The notes beneath the pieces are model-generated. The model saw nothing but the letters and a program-made list of their open reading frames with translations, did not search any database and had not been told where the DNA came from. A stretch of 64,000 nt of DNA from Plantactinospora endophytica (GTDB taxonomy: Bacteria > Actinomycetota > Actinomycetes > Mycobacteriales > Micromonosporaceae). Of the stretch, positions 7,931 through 15,845 are shown piece by piece. How positions within the stretch are numbered: the first letter of the stretch is position 1; each line of letters starts with the position of its first letter. Location: NCBI RefSeq assembly GCF_016862915.1, contig NZ_BONW01000010.1, positions 1 to 64,000 of the forward strand, written 5' to 3'. Both the position numbers and the translations under genes were made by a program.

Positions 7931-8530
7931 GTGGGCATCGTGTCACCAGGCTTCCAGGGGCGGCGTCGGCCGACCGGGCCGAACCTGCCACCCGGGCAGT
8001 ACCTGACCGAGGACTTTCCCGTGCTCTCCGCCGGCCCCACCCCCCGGGTGTCGCTGACGGACTGGGAGTTCGTGATCACCACCGAGACGGGCGCCGAGCT
8101 CCGGTGGAGCTGGGACGAGATGTGGGCGCTGCCCACCGAGACGCCGACCGTCGACATCCACTGCGTGACCCACTGGTCGAAGCTCGGCACCAACTGGCAG
8201 GGCGTCTCCCTGGACACCCTGCTCGACGGCGTCGACACCGCCGCCGACTACGCGCTGGTGCACTCGTACGGCGGCTACACCACCAACCTGCCGCTGGACG
8301 ACCTGCGCGACGGGCAGGCCTGGGTGGTGCACCAGTACGACGGTGCGGATCTGCCCGCCGAGCACGGTGGTCCGGCCCGGCTGCTGGTGCCGCACCTGTA
8401 TTTCTGGAAGTCCGCGAAGTGGGTGCGCGGCATCCGCCTCGGCCTGACCGACGAGCCCGGTTTCTGGGAGACCGCCGGCTATCACGATTACGGTGACCCA
8501 TGGCGCGAACAGCGGTACCAGGGAGACTGA
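7931..8530 (+). CDS. Sulfite oxidase-like molybdopterin oxidoreductase
   Basis: A small cytosolic molybdopterin-binding protein of 199 residues, close to YuiH-type sulfite oxidase-like enzymes. The molybdenum-ligating cysteine is C78 in DIHCVTHWS. The later LVPHLYFWKSAKWVRGIRL motif is also typical of the fold. There is no signal peptide and no haem domain. A GTG at 7931 starts the frame. The stop overlaps the ATG of the flavin reductase (TGATG), so the two are translationally coupled and likely work as a reductase/oxidase pair. The modABC and moeA genes at 11-17 kb would supply the cofactor. Its substrate is not known. Confidence 0.9.
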   Translation: MGIVSPGFQGRRRPTGPNLPPGQYLTEDFPVLSAGPTPRVSLTDWEFVITTETGAELRWSWDEMWALPTETPTVDIHCVTHWSKLGTNWQGVSLDTLLDGVDTAADYALVHSYGGYTTNLPLDDLRDGQAWVVHQYDGADLPAEHGGPARLLVPHLYFWKSAKWVRGIRLGLTDEPGFWETAGYHDYGDPWREQRYQGD

Positions 8531-9261
8531 TGAAGCGTACCGGCTGGTGGGTTGCCCGGCTGGTCGACCGCCGCGTCGAGACCGACACCTCCGCCACGCT
8601 GGTGCTGGAGGTGCCGGACTGGCCGGGGCACCTGCCCGGCCAGCACGTCGACCTGCGGCTGACCGCCGAGGACGGTTACCAGGCGGCACGGAGCTACTCG
8701 GTGTCCGCGCCCGCCGACGGCGACCGGATCGAGGTCACCGTCCAGCGGGTACCGGACGGCGAGGTGTCGCCGTACCTGCTCGACGGGTTGTCGGTCGGCG
8801 ACCGGATCGAGGTGCGTGGCCCGGTCGGCGGCTACTTCGTCTGGCGGCTCACCGACCCGGCGCCGGTGCTGCTGGTCGGCGGCGGCTCGGGCGTCGCGCC
8901 GCTGATGGCGATGATCCGGGCGCGGCGGGAGGCCGGCAGCCGGACACCGTTCCGGCTGATCTACTCGGTCCGCTCCGAGCGGGACATCTACTTCGCCGAC
9001 GAACTGCGCCGGAGGGTCCGGGACGACCAGAGCCTCGACGTCGCCTACGTCTACACCCGGGAGGTGCCGGAAGGGCTCTCCGCCCAGGCGCACCGGATCG
9101 GCGTCCCCGACCTGAACAGCCACGGCTGGCCGGCGCAGCTCGAACCGGTCAACTTCGTCTGCGGCCCGACCGGGTTCGTCGAGGCGGTCTCCGACATCCT
9201 GGTCGCACTCGGGCACGAGCCCCGGCGGATCAAGACCGAACGGTTCGGTCCGACCGGCTGA
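8530..9261 (+). CDS. Ferredoxin reductase-type FAD/NAD(P) oxidoreductase
   Basis: An FNR-family electron-transfer protein of 243 residues. RSYSVSA (54-60) is the FAD-binding motif, and the NAD(P) half opens with LVGGGSGVAPLMAM (115-128); the C-terminus has FVCGPTGFVE. There is no 2Fe-2S domain, so it must pass electrons directly or through another carrier. The ATG at 8530 overlaps the upstream stop by one base and follows AGGGAG; an earlier ATG at 8500 lies inside the upstream gene. The order oxidase, reductase, zinc-ribbon protein is a recurring three-gene unit in actinobacteria. Confidence 0.9.
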   Translation: MKRTGWWVARLVDRRVETDTSATLVLEVPDWPGHLPGQHVDLRLTAEDGYQAARSYSVSAPADGDRIEVTVQRVPDGEVSPYLLDGLSVGDRIEVRGPVGGYFVWRLTDPAPVLLVGGGSGVAPLMAMIRARREAGSRTPFRLIYSVRSERDIYFADELRRRVRDDQSLDVAYVYTREVPEGLSAQAHRIGVPDLNSHGWPAQLEPVNFVCGPTGFVEAVSDILVALGHEPRRIKTERFGPTG

Positions 9262-9303
9262 GCCTGATGTCCCTGCGGCGATCGTCCTGGCGGGTCCGGC
9301 TCG

Positions 9304-9369
9304 GCACGACTTTCCCGGCGTGACCTGCCGGTGTGACTTCCCGGCGTGACCTTCTGACGCGAGTTTCCT
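9304..9369. repeat. Short degenerate array (13-16 bp units)
   Basis: About five units built on TTTCCCGGCGTGAC, TGCCGGTGTGAC, TTCCCGGCGTGAC and TTCTGACGCGAG. It lies between the flavin reductase stop and the ribosome site of the zinc-ribbon gene. Confidence 0.5.
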
Positions 9370-9384
9370 GGAGGTGGAGGCGAG

Positions 9385-9711
9385 ATGACCGATCAGCTCC
9401 GACCCGACCCGGGGCGGATGGACTACCTGGACGGCAACGTGCTGGCCGGTCCACTGCGCGACGTGTTCGCGGTGGACCTGACGACGGCGACCGGCCGGTG
9501 TGCCGCGTGCGGTCAGACCGGCCCGATGGCCGCCCTGCGGGTCTACTCGAACGCACCCGGGGTGGTCGCCCGCTGCCCGAACTGCGAAGAGGTGATGCTC
9601 CGGCTGGTCCGTACCCCGACCAGCGCCTGGCTGGACCTGCGCGGCGCCACCTTCATGCAGATCCCGATGCCGGCCGAGCCGACCATGATGCCCGGCCCGA
9701 CCGCGATGTAG
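9385..9711 (+). CDS. DUF6510 zinc-ribbon protein
   Basis: A 108-residue protein with two Cys-x2-Cys knuckles (C39/C42 in CAACG and C64/C67 in CPNCE) that should bind one zinc. It matches the DUF6510 family, which is found next to sulfite oxidase-like enzymes and FNR reductases. The start ATG follows TGGAGGTGGAGG, a strong ribosome site. It is probably in one operon with the two upstream genes, though a 123-base gap with a small repeat array separates them. It could be an assembly factor or a small regulator; I have no evidence for either. Confidence 0.8.
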   Translation: MTDQLRPDPGRMDYLDGNVLAGPLRDVFAVDLTTATGRCAACGQTGPMAALRVYSNAPGVVARCPNCEEVMLRLVRTPTSAWLDLRGATFMQIPMPAEPTMMPGPTAM

Positions 9712-9726
9712 CCGGCGACACCCGGC

Positions 9727-9786
9727 CCGGCTGAACCGCTCGCCGGCCCGGCGGGTCCGGCTGAATCGCTCGCCGGCCCGGCGGGC
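9727..9786. repeat. 30-bp direct repeat
   Basis: Two nearly identical 30-base copies (9727-9756 and 9757-9786) of CCGGCTGAACCGCTCGCCGG plus CCCGGCGGGT, differing at two positions. It lies downstream of the DUF6510 gene. Confidence 0.85.
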
Positions 9787-9861
9787 CTGGGACGTGCTTC
9801 CGGTCGGTGCCGGTGCCGTAAACGGCGTGCGGTGACGATCATGGGCTGACACACTCGGCCG

Positions 9862-10587
9862 GTGCCTTCCGTCGACGATCCCGCCAGCGTCCGCTACGCC
9901 CGGATGCGGTGGAACACGCCGCTCTCGGCGGAGCACGCCGACCTGCTGCTCCAGCGGCTCGACATCCCGGCCGGCGGGTCCGTACTCGATCTCGGCTGCG
10001 GCTGGGGCGAACTCCTGCTCCGGGCGGTCACCGGCAGCGGCGCGACAATCGGCGTCGGAGTGGACACCGACCAGTCCGCCCTGGCCCGGGGCCGGCGGGC
10101 CGCCCTCGATCGGGGCGCGGCGCAGGTCAGCTTCGTACGCCAGGCGGCAGCCACCTGGCGGCGACCGGCCGACCGGGTGCTCTGCCTCGGCTCGGCGCAC
10201 GCCCTCGGCGGCACCGCAGCCGGGCTGGCCACCCTCGCCGAGCTGGTCGAACCCGGTGGCCGGCTGCTCTTCGGCGACGGGTTCTGGGAGCGAACGCCGT
10301 CGCCCGAGGCGGTGAAGATCTTCGGCGCCGACGTACTCAGCCTGCCGGACCTGGTCGAGCTGGTCCGCGCCACCGGTTGGCGCGTCCTGCACCTCTCAAC
10401 CGCCGACCAGCGCGAATGGGACGACTTCGAGAGCACCTGGCGAGCGGGGCGCCAGGAGTGGCTGCTGGCACACCCGGACGACCCCCGGGCCGAGGGCGTA
10501 CGCGACGAACTCGACACCCGCCTGCGGGAGTACGTCACCGTCTACCGTGGACTGCTCGGGCTCGGCTACTTCGTGCTCGGGCGATGA
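9862..10587 (+). CDS. Class I SAM-dependent methyltransferase
   Basis: A 241-residue Rossmann-fold methyltransferase. Motif I is VLDLGCGWGELLLRAV (about residues 35-50) and an acidic SAM-ribose contact follows in GVGVDTDQSAL. The post-motif EPGGRLLFGDGFWE matches motif III. The region after residue 160 (TADQREWDDFESTWRAG) is typical of small-molecule methyltransferases of the UbiE/methyltransferase-11 type. GTG start with CACACT six bases upstream and no ribosome site, so a leaderless transcript is likely. The substrate cannot be told. It stands alone between the DUF6510 gene and the SpoU gene. Confidence 0.85.
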   Translation: MPSVDDPASVRYARMRWNTPLSAEHADLLLQRLDIPAGGSVLDLGCGWGELLLRAVTGSGATIGVGVDTDQSALARGRRAALDRGAAQVSFVRQAAATWRRPADRVLCLGSAHALGGTAAGLATLAELVEPGGRLLFGDGFWERTPSPEAVKIFGADVLSLPDLVELVRATGWRVLHLSTADQREWDDFESTWRAGRQEWLLAHPDDPRAEGVRDELDTRLREYVTVYRGLLGLGYFVLGR

Positions 10588-10603
10588 CCGGCGGTCGGAC
10601 CGC

Positions 10604-10609
10604 TACACT
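10604..10609 (+). promoter_or_regulatory. -10 box upstream of sORF and SpoU gene
   Basis: TACACT is a near-consensus -10 box. A start of transcription around 10616 would give a short leader ending at the small frame at 10631. GTGTGC (10638-10643) and GCACAC (10652-10657) can form a hairpin inside that frame. Confidence 0.45.
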
Positions 10610-10630
10610 GGGGCGAACGGTTTCCCGTCG

Positions 10631-10705
10631 ATGGCCCGTGTGCGCCGCGAAGCACACCTCGAAATGATCGACATCTTCTGCGGCGGAGCCGCCGTCCGCC
10701 GATGA
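10631..10705 (+). CDS. 24-residue open frame coupled to the SpoU gene
   Basis: ATG at 10631 opens a frame of 24 codons (MARVRREAHLEMIDIFCGGA then AVRR). Its TGA overlaps the ATG of the following methyltransferase gene in an ATGA junction, the same coupling seen between real genes in this window. A TACACT box lies 22 bases upstream. The peptide has a charged N-terminal half and a small hydrophobic end with one cysteine. It could be a leader that controls translation of the methyltransferase, a functional small protein, or chance. I do not recognise a family. Confidence 0.4.
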   Translation: MARVRREAHLEMIDIFCGGAAVRR

Positions 10706-11220
10706 GCCCGGCGATTCGGGTCCGTCCCCGTCGTGAACTGGCCGCCGCCCGCCGCCGCCACGCGCACCGCTGCTGGGGCCACCTCGTTGCCGCACCTCTG
10801 TGGCCGATGCACCACGCCAACCTCGGCACACTGCTGCGTACCTGCGACGCGGTCGGCGCATGTCTGGCCGTACCGCCGTGGCGGTGGGTCGACGAGGCGT
10901 TGGCGCGCGGGAACACGCTGCGCCGACCGAGTTGCGTGCACCGGGTCGGCGACCCGCTGCGCTGGTTGGCGGCCGAACGCGCGGGCGGCGCCCGGGTACT
11001 CGGCGTCGAGCTGACCGACGAGGCGGTCCGGCTCGCCGACCTGCCGATGGCCCGGCGCCGTACCGTCGTCGTCCTCGGGCACGAGGCGACCGGCATCCCG
11101 GCGGAGGCGCTTGACAACCTGGACGCGGCGGTGGAGATCCCGATGATCGGCACCGGGCTGAGCCTGAACGTCGCGGTCGCCGGCTCCCTCGTCCTGTACA
11201 AGCTCGCCGGCCTGAGCTGA
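10702..11220 (+). CDS. SpoU (TrmH) family RNA methyltransferase
   Basis: A 172-residue SPOUT enzyme predicted to 2'-O-methylate tRNA or rRNA using SAM. The three knot motifs are present: NLGTLLRTCDAVG (motif 1), VLGHEATGIP (motif 2) and IPMIGTGLSLNVAVAGSLVLYK (motif 3, SAM binding). The protein is catalytic-domain only, without the N-terminal RNA-binding extension of larger rRNA enzymes, which resembles TrmH/TrmL types. It uses the ATG overlapping the stop of the small upstream frame. It converges with the molybdate ABC genes. Confidence 0.9.
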   Translation: MSPAIRVRPRRELAAARRRHAHRCWGHLVAAPLWPMHHANLGTLLRTCDAVGACLAVPPWRWVDEALARGNTLRRPSCVHRVGDPLRWLAAERAGGARVLGVELTDEAVRLADLPMARRRTVVVLGHEATGIPAEALDNLDAAVEIPMIGTGLSLNVAVAGSLVLYKLAGLS

Positions 11221-11228
11221 TCCGCCGG

Positions 11229-11332
11229 CCCGCTCCGACCCGCCGCGCTCCGACAGCGTGGGTCGCGGAGCTGTTCAGGGCCCGCTCCGAACCGGCCCGC
11301 TCCGGGCGCGCGGGTCGAGGAACTGTTCGGGT
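11229..11332. repeat. 52-bp direct repeat next to the modC stop
   Basis: Two 52-base copies (11229-11280 and 11281-11332), each starting CCCGCTCCGA and ending CTGTTC(A/G)GG. The second copy reaches the modC stop codon. Confidence 0.75.
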
Positions 11333-12453
11333 CATTCCGGGTGCGATCCGCCCGGCGCCGCCGGGTAGACGCGGGTCTCGGTCGCCTTGACCGCGGCCCA
11401 GAGCGGTTGCCCGGCGCCGAGGTGCAGGTGTGCGGCGGCGGCCGGAGTGATGTCGGCGACCACGTCGATCGGGCCGCCGAGTTGGACCCGCAGGTTGTCG
11501 CCGTGCCGTTGGATGCCGGTGATGGTCGCGGGCCAGACGTTGCGCGGGCTGCCGTCCGGGCGGCGTGGATAGAGGGCGACGGCGGACGGCGGGTACGCGA
11601 CGAAGACCTCACCGTCGTGCCGGTCGCCGCTGGTGAGGGAGAAGTCGGCGTTGACGCGTACGGTGTGGCCGTCGGCGCGGCCCCGATGCAGGTTGAGCCC
11701 GACGAGTCGGGCGACGTAGTCGGTCCGGGGTTGTGCGGTGATGGTGGCGGCGTCGCCCTCCTGGACGACCCGACCCTGCTCGACGATGACCAGCCGGTCG
11801 GCGAGAACGAGGGCGTCCAGCGGGTCGTGTGTGACCAGCAGGGTGGCACCGGGGTGCGCGGCGAGGTGGCGTTGCAGTTGGGCGCGGGTGTCGAGCCGGG
11901 TACGGGCATCGAGAGCGGCGAGTGGTTCGTCGAGGAGCAGCAGTGCCGGATTCACGGCGAGCGCACGGGCCAGCGCCACCCGTTGGGCCTGCCCGCCGGA
12001 GAGTTGCCGTGGCTTGCGGCGGGCGTGTTCGGCCAGTCCCATCCGGCCGAGCCAATCGCTGGCGACCGCGCGGGCGCGCTGCCGGTCCAGACCGTGCCGG
12101 CGGGGCCCGAACGCGACGTTGTCCAGGGCGGTCAGGTGCGGGAAGAGAAGGTAGTCCTGGAACACGACGCCGATCGGCCGTCGCTCGGTCGCTGTCCACC
12201 GGCTCAGGTCGGGCCGGTCGAGGTCCTGGCCGTCCAGGGTCACGTACCCGTCGTGCAGCGGCGTCAGCCCGGCGAGCGTACGCAGTGCGGTGGTCTTGCC
12301 CGCGCCGTTCGGGCCGAGCAGTGCGACCACCTCGCCGGCACTGATCCGCAGTGCGAGGTCCAGCCGGAAAGCACCTCGGTCGACGACCAGACGGGCGTCG
12401 AGCATCGGGGTGCCGGCGACGGGTTCGTCCCTGGTCACGATGGGGGCGGTCAT
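11332..12453 (-). CDS. modC: Molybdate ABC transporter ATPase
   Basis: ATP-binding subunit of a molybdate importer, 373 residues. Walker A is GPNGAGKTT (47-55), the signature is LSGGQAQRVALARALA, and Walker B is LLLLDEP; the Q-loop is VFQDYLLFPHLTALDNVAFG. The last third (from about residue 240) is the oxyanion-sensing regulatory region with a C-terminal TOBE/Mop-like domain (LHLGAGQPLWAAVKATETRVYP). The ATG at 12453 overlaps the modB stop in an ATGA junction. The frame stays open far upstream but the coupling and the start of homology fix this ATG. Confidence 0.92.
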   Translation of the reverse strand: MTAPIVTRDEPVAGTPMLDARLVVDRGAFRLDLALRISAGEVVALLGPNGAGKTTALRTLAGLTPLHDGYVTLDGQDLDRPDLSRWTATERRPIGVVFQDYLLFPHLTALDNVAFGPRRHGLDRQRARAVASDWLGRMGLAEHARRKPRQLSGGQAQRVALARALAVNPALLLLDEPLAALDARTRLDTRAQLQRHLAAHPGATLLVTHDPLDALVLADRLVIVEQGRVVQEGDAATITAQPRTDYVARLVGLNLHRGRADGHTVRVNADFSLTSGDRHDGEVFVAYPPSAVALYPRRPDGSPRNVWPATITGIQRHGDNLRVQLGGPIDVVADITPAAAAHLHLGAGQPLWAAVKATETRVYPAAPGGSHPE

Positions 12454-13295
12454 GGGCTGGTGATCCAACGGTCGCGGAGGCTGGCGAGGATGGCGACGGA
12501 GACGGTGAGCAGGATGAGACTGAGTACGATCGCGGCCTCCAGGTCGGTCTCCAGGGCGAGGTAGACGGCGATCGGCATGGTCTGGGTACGGCCGGGGAAG
12601 TTGCCGGCGAAGGTGATGGTGGCGCCGAACTCGCCGAGTGCGCGGGCCCAGCAGAGTACGGCTCCGGCGGCGATGCCGGGTGCGACGAGTGGCAGTGTGA
12701 CGTGGGTGAAGGTGGTCCAGCGGTTGGCGCCGAGAGTGGCGGCGGCCTCCTCGTAGCGGGTGTCCGCGCCGCGTAGTGCGCCCTCGACGGCGATGATCAG
12801 GAACGGCATCGCGACGAACGCCTCGGCGAGTACGACTCCGGTGGTGGTGAACGGCAGAGTGATGCCGAAGGTGCTGTCGAGCCAGCCGCCGAGCAGCCCT
12901 CGGCGACCGAAGACGAGGAGCAGGGCGACGCCGCCGACGACGGGTGGCAGCACCAGCGGGACGGTGACCAGGGCGCGTACGACGCGGCGGCCGGGGAAGT
13001 CGACCCGGGCGAGCAGCCAGGCCAGGGGTACGCCGAGCAGCAGGCAGAGCAGGGTGGCGAGGGTCGCGGTCTGTAGCGACAGTCGTAGTGCGGTGAGTAC
13101 GCCGGGTTCGGTGAGCCGCTGGGGGAGGGTGGTCCAGGGGGCGCGGACCAGCAGCCCGACCAGTGGCAGCACCAGGAAGAGCAGGCCGAGCGCGGCGGGT
13201 AGCAGCAGCGCGACCGGGATTCGGCCGGTGCGTCGGGGACGTGGCGGTGGCGCGGCCGGTACGGGCCGCGCCACCGGGTCGTCGAGCAACGGCAT
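12450..13295 (-). CDS. modB: Molybdate ABC transporter permease
   Basis: Inner-membrane permease of 281 residues with about five to six transmembrane helices (starting at residues 28-48, 77-97, 110-130). The EAA-type loop contacting ModC is EAAATLGANRWTTFTHVTLPLVAPGIAAG. The permease is preceded by a proline-rich cytosolic leader of 25 residues. It sits between modA (3-base gap) and modC (4-base overlap) in one operon. Length and the GEFGATITFAGNFPGRTQT segment are typical of ModB. Confidence 0.92.
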   Translation of the reverse strand: MPLLDDPVARPVPAAPPPRPRRTGRIPVALLLPAALGLLFLVLPLVGLLVRAPWTTLPQRLTEPGVLTALRLSLQTATLATLLCLLLGVPLAWLLARVDFPGRRVVRALVTVPLVLPPVVGGVALLLVFGRRGLLGGWLDSTFGITLPFTTTGVVLAEAFVAMPFLIIAVEGALRGADTRYEEAAATLGANRWTTFTHVTLPLVAPGIAAGAVLCWARALGEFGATITFAGNFPGRTQTMPIAVYLALETDLEAAIVLSLILLTVSVAILASLRDRWITSP

Positions 13296-13298
13296 CGG

Positions 13299-14099
13299 TT
13301 ACGGGGCCTGGAACCCGGCTGCGGTCAGGACACTCTTGCCGGTGTCGGAGAGTACGTAGGCGATGAACGCCTGTGCGGCGGTCTTGTTGGGGGCGTTCTT
13401 GAGTACGACGATCGGGTAGTCGTTGATCGCCCCGGCGGATTCGGGGAACTCGATGCCGTCGACGTCGGCGGTGGCGGACTTGGCGTCGGTGCGGTAGACG
13501 AGGGCCGCGTCGACCTCGCCGAGCTTCACCTTCGACAGGGCGGCCTTGACGTCCTGTTCGAGGGTGACCGGGGTGAGTTTCACGCTGGCGGCGTCGAGGG
13601 CCTTCTTCGCCGCCGCGCCGCACGGCACCTGCTCGGCGCAGAGCGCGACCTTGGCGTCGGGTTTGGTCAGGTCGGTCAGCCCGGTGACCCCGTTCGGGTT
13701 GCCCTTGGGTACGGCGATGACGAGCTGGTTGCGCACGAACGTGGTGGGGGCGCCGTCGCCGTTGCCGGCGTCGGTGACGACCTTCATGTTCGTCGGTGCG
13801 GCGGAGGCGAAGACGTCGGCCGGTGCGCCCTGGTTGATCTGGGTGGCGAGGGCGGAACTGCCGGCGAAGCTGAACGTGACCTTCACCCCGGGGTTGGCCG
13901 CCTCGAAGTCCTTGCCGATCTGGGTGAACGACTCGGTCAGCGACGCTGCGGCGAACACCGTGACGCTGCCGGTCACCGCGCTGCCACTGCCCTCCGGTTG
14001 CGGGCTGCCGGCGTCGTCACCGCCACCGCAGCCGGCCAGCCCCACTGCCGCGAGCGCGGTGATTGCGGCCAGGCTGGTGCGGAATCGTCGTGCGTTCAC
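13299..14099 (-). CDS. modA: Molybdate-binding lipoprotein
   Basis: Substrate-binding protein of 266 residues, anchored outside the membrane. It has a lipoprotein signal peptide ending in the lipobox LAGC (C25 or so), a Gly/Ser-rich spacer, then the ModA fold (VTVFAAASLTESFTQIGKDFE; FAGSSALATQINQGAPADVFASA). The serines in AASLT and SSAL bind the oxyanion in the family. VALCAEQVPCGAAAKKAL contributes a further family motif with two cysteines. Its start overlaps the stop of the HTH-TOBE regulator by four bases, so the regulator is the first gene of the transporter operon. Confidence 0.93.
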   Translation of the reverse strand: MNARRFRTSLAAITALAAVGLAGCGGGDDAGSPQPEGSGSAVTGSVTVFAAASLTESFTQIGKDFEAANPGVKVTFSFAGSSALATQINQGAPADVFASAAPTNMKVVTDAGNGDGAPTTFVRNQLVIAVPKGNPNGVTGLTDLTKPDAKVALCAEQVPCGAAAKKALDAASVKLTPVTLEQDVKAALSKVKLGEVDAALVYRTDAKSATADVDGIEFPESAGAINDYPIVVLKNAPNKTAAQAFIAYVLSDTGKSVLTAAGFQAP

Positions 14100-14515
14100 G
14101 AACTGCTCCTCCCTCTGCTACCGGCGGTCATCGTGGGCTTCTCCACCATGACCGTGGTCGACTTGATCACCGCGATCGCCAGCGAGCCGACCTCCAGGCC
14201 GAGGTCGTCGACGGCTTCCCGGCTCATCAGCGACACCAGCCGGAACGGGCCGGCCTGGATGTCCACCTGCGCCATCACCGTGTCCTTCACCACGGCGGTG
14301 ACGATGCCCCGCAACCGGTTGCGCGCCGACGACTCCTCCGCACGGTCCTCCGGCTCGCCGGCCTGACCCTGGACGAACCTGGCCAGCGCCACGCCGTCGA
14401 TCACCCGGTGACCGTGCTCGTCGCGACCCGCCGGCAGGCGCCCGGCGTCGACCCAGCGCCGCATCGTGTCCACGCTGACCCCGAGCAGTTCGGCGGCCTC
14501 ACCGATCCGAAACAT
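14096..14515 (-). CDS. HTH-TOBE molybdenum-responsive regulator
   Basis: A 139-residue protein joining an N-terminal MerR/excisionase-type helix-turn-helix (FRIGEAAELLGVSVDTMRRW) to a C-terminal Mop/TOBE domain (RNRLRGIVTAVVKDTVMAQV...GSLAIAVIKSTTVMVEKP). The Mop domain binds molybdate or tungstate, so the protein probably senses molybdenum and controls the modABC operon it heads, in place of a classical ModE. ATG at 14515 is chosen at the start of the HTH. The TGA overlaps the modA start (ATGA). Confidence 0.88.
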   Translation of the reverse strand: MFRIGEAAELLGVSVDTMRRWVDAGRLPAGRDEHGHRVIDGVALARFVQGQAGEPEDRAEESSARNRLRGIVTAVVKDTVMAQVDIQAGPFRLVSLMSREAVDDLGLEVGSLAIAVIKSTTVMVEKPTMTAGSRGRSSS

Positions 14516-14587
14516 CGTCACACGGACACGTTAGTCGGCCGCAACTGCCAACGGAAACCGCCCGAACAGACCGCATCCGCAGGAGGC

Positions 14588-14607
14588 GCTAGCCGATATC
14601 GGCCAGC
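14588..14607. promoter_or_regulatory. Imperfect 20-bp palindrome between divergent genes
   Basis: GCTAGCCGATATCGGCCAGC has a perfect 12-base core, GCCGATATCGGC (14592-14603), with GCT/AGC outer arms and one mismatched pair. It lies in the 109-base gap between the regulator-modABC operon and the fused methyltransferase, so it could be the operator of the HTH-TOBE regulator or of the divergent gene. Confidence 0.5.
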
Positions 14608-14612
14608 ATCTG

Positions 14613-14618
14613 CATGAT
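14613..14618 (+). promoter_or_regulatory. -10-like box of leaderless methyltransferase
   Basis: CATGAT lies six bases before the ATG at 14625, and no ribosome binding site is seen. Confidence 0.35.
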
Positions 14619-14624
14619 GGACTG

Positions 14625-15692
14625 ATGGCTGGTGAACCGGTGTCCGTACCGGAATGGCAGACCCTGACCGGCGCGCAGGCCCGCCGCTGGGTCGAGATCC
14701 TCGACCATCTCGCCGCCGCGCTTCCCTCCGGCGCCGTCACCGTGGTGGTCGACGGCGGCAGCCCGCACTCCGGCGTCGTCGCCGACCGTCTCGCCGACAC
14801 CCTGACCGCCGCCGGCCGCCCCTGCGCCCGCCTCACCGACGCCGCACCTCTCGCGGACGAGGACAACTGGCACGTCGAACGGACCCCGGAGACCGTGGCG
14901 ATCGCCGACGGGCCGCGCTGGCACGCCCACCCGCCCAGCGGCAAGTGGGACGTGGTGGTCTGGCTGCGTACCCCTCCGGCCGGTCCGCACGCCAACGGCG
15001 ACCGTGGACGCGGTCACGACGTCGTCATCGACCTGCACGATCCCGGCTGGCCGGTGATCCGGCACCTGGCCGACCGCCTCGCCCCGCGCGAACGCTGGTA
15101 CGTCAGCGAGTCCCGGGCCTTCTTCGCCGTCCGCGCCGCGACCTGGGACACCAGGTTCGGCGACGACCTGCCCGCCTACACCGCCGCCGTCACCGAAGCA
15201 CGGCTGCCACCCGGCGGCGTCGCGGTCGACGTCGGCTGCGGTACCGGGCGGGCGCTACCCGCGCTCCGGCACGCCGTCGGCCCGGCCGGCACCGTGCTCG
15301 GCCTCGACCTCACCCCACAGATGCTGACCGCCGCGACGGAGCACAGCCGACGGGCGGCGGCGACCCTGATCCTCGGCGACGCCCGACACCTTCCCTTCGG
15401 CACCGGCGCCGTCGACGCGGTCTTCGCCGCCGGCCTCGTCACCCACCTGCCCGATCCCGAAGCCGGCCTCCGCGAACTCGCCCGGATCACCCGGCCGGGT
15501 GGCCGCCTCGTGCTCTTCCACCCCTCCGGCCGCGCCGCGCTCGCCGCCCGGCACGGCCGCACCCTGGACCCGGACGAGCCCCTCGCCGAAGCCCCGCTGC
15601 TCCGGTCCACCTCCCGGACCGGATGGCGCCTCACCAGCTACGACGACCCGGCACACCGGTTCCTCGCCACCGCCACCCGGCTGCCGGGCTAG
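14625..15692 (+). CDS. Degenerate uridine kinase-like domain fused to a methyltransferase
   Basis: A 355-residue protein with two parts. Residues 1-185 resemble the uridine kinase/P-loop NMP kinase fold (VTVVVDGGSPHSGVVADRLADTL where GGSGSGKTT is expected; RWYVSESRAFFAV later), but the lysine and the Gly-rich loop are lost, so ATP binding is doubtful. Residues 186-355 are a class I methyltransferase with VAVDVGCGTGRALPAL as motif I, LGLDLTPQML and LILGDARHLPF as the SAM pocket, and LARITRPGGRLVLFHPSG as motif III. Its role is unknown. It is followed by a good hairpin terminator, so it is probably a single-gene unit. Confidence 0.75.
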   Translation: MAGEPVSVPEWQTLTGAQARRWVEILDHLAAALPSGAVTVVVDGGSPHSGVVADRLADTLTAAGRPCARLTDAAPLADEDNWHVERTPETVAIADGPRWHAHPPSGKWDVVVWLRTPPAGPHANGDRGRGHDVVIDLHDPGWPVIRHLADRLAPRERWYVSESRAFFAVRAATWDTRFGDDLPAYTAAVTEARLPPGGVAVDVGCGTGRALPALRHAVGPAGTVLGLDLTPQMLTAATEHSRRAAATLILGDARHLPFGTGAVDAVFAAGLVTHLPDPEAGLRELARITRPGGRLVLFHPSGRAALAARHGRTLDPDEPLAEAPLLRSTSRTGWRLTSYDDPAHRFLATATRLPG

Positions 15693-15696
15693 CCCG

Positions 15697-15718
15697 GCCC
15701 ACCGTGCCGTCGGTGGGC
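15697..15718 (+). terminator. Hairpin terminator after the fused methyltransferase
   Basis: GCCCACCG (15697-15704) pairs perfectly with CGGTGGGC (15711-15718) around a six-base loop, starting four bases after the stop codon. There is no T tract, as is common in actinomycetes. Confidence 0.6.
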
Positions 15719-15845
15719 GTCCGAGACGTCGTGTGCTGATTCCACCAGCATCATCGGGTGGCGGGCAGGTGGTCGAAACGACTGCTGGCGGCCTCGTCCC
15801 CGCCCGCAGGCTGCGTCGCAGCACGGACCCGTGCAGACTGTCTCC

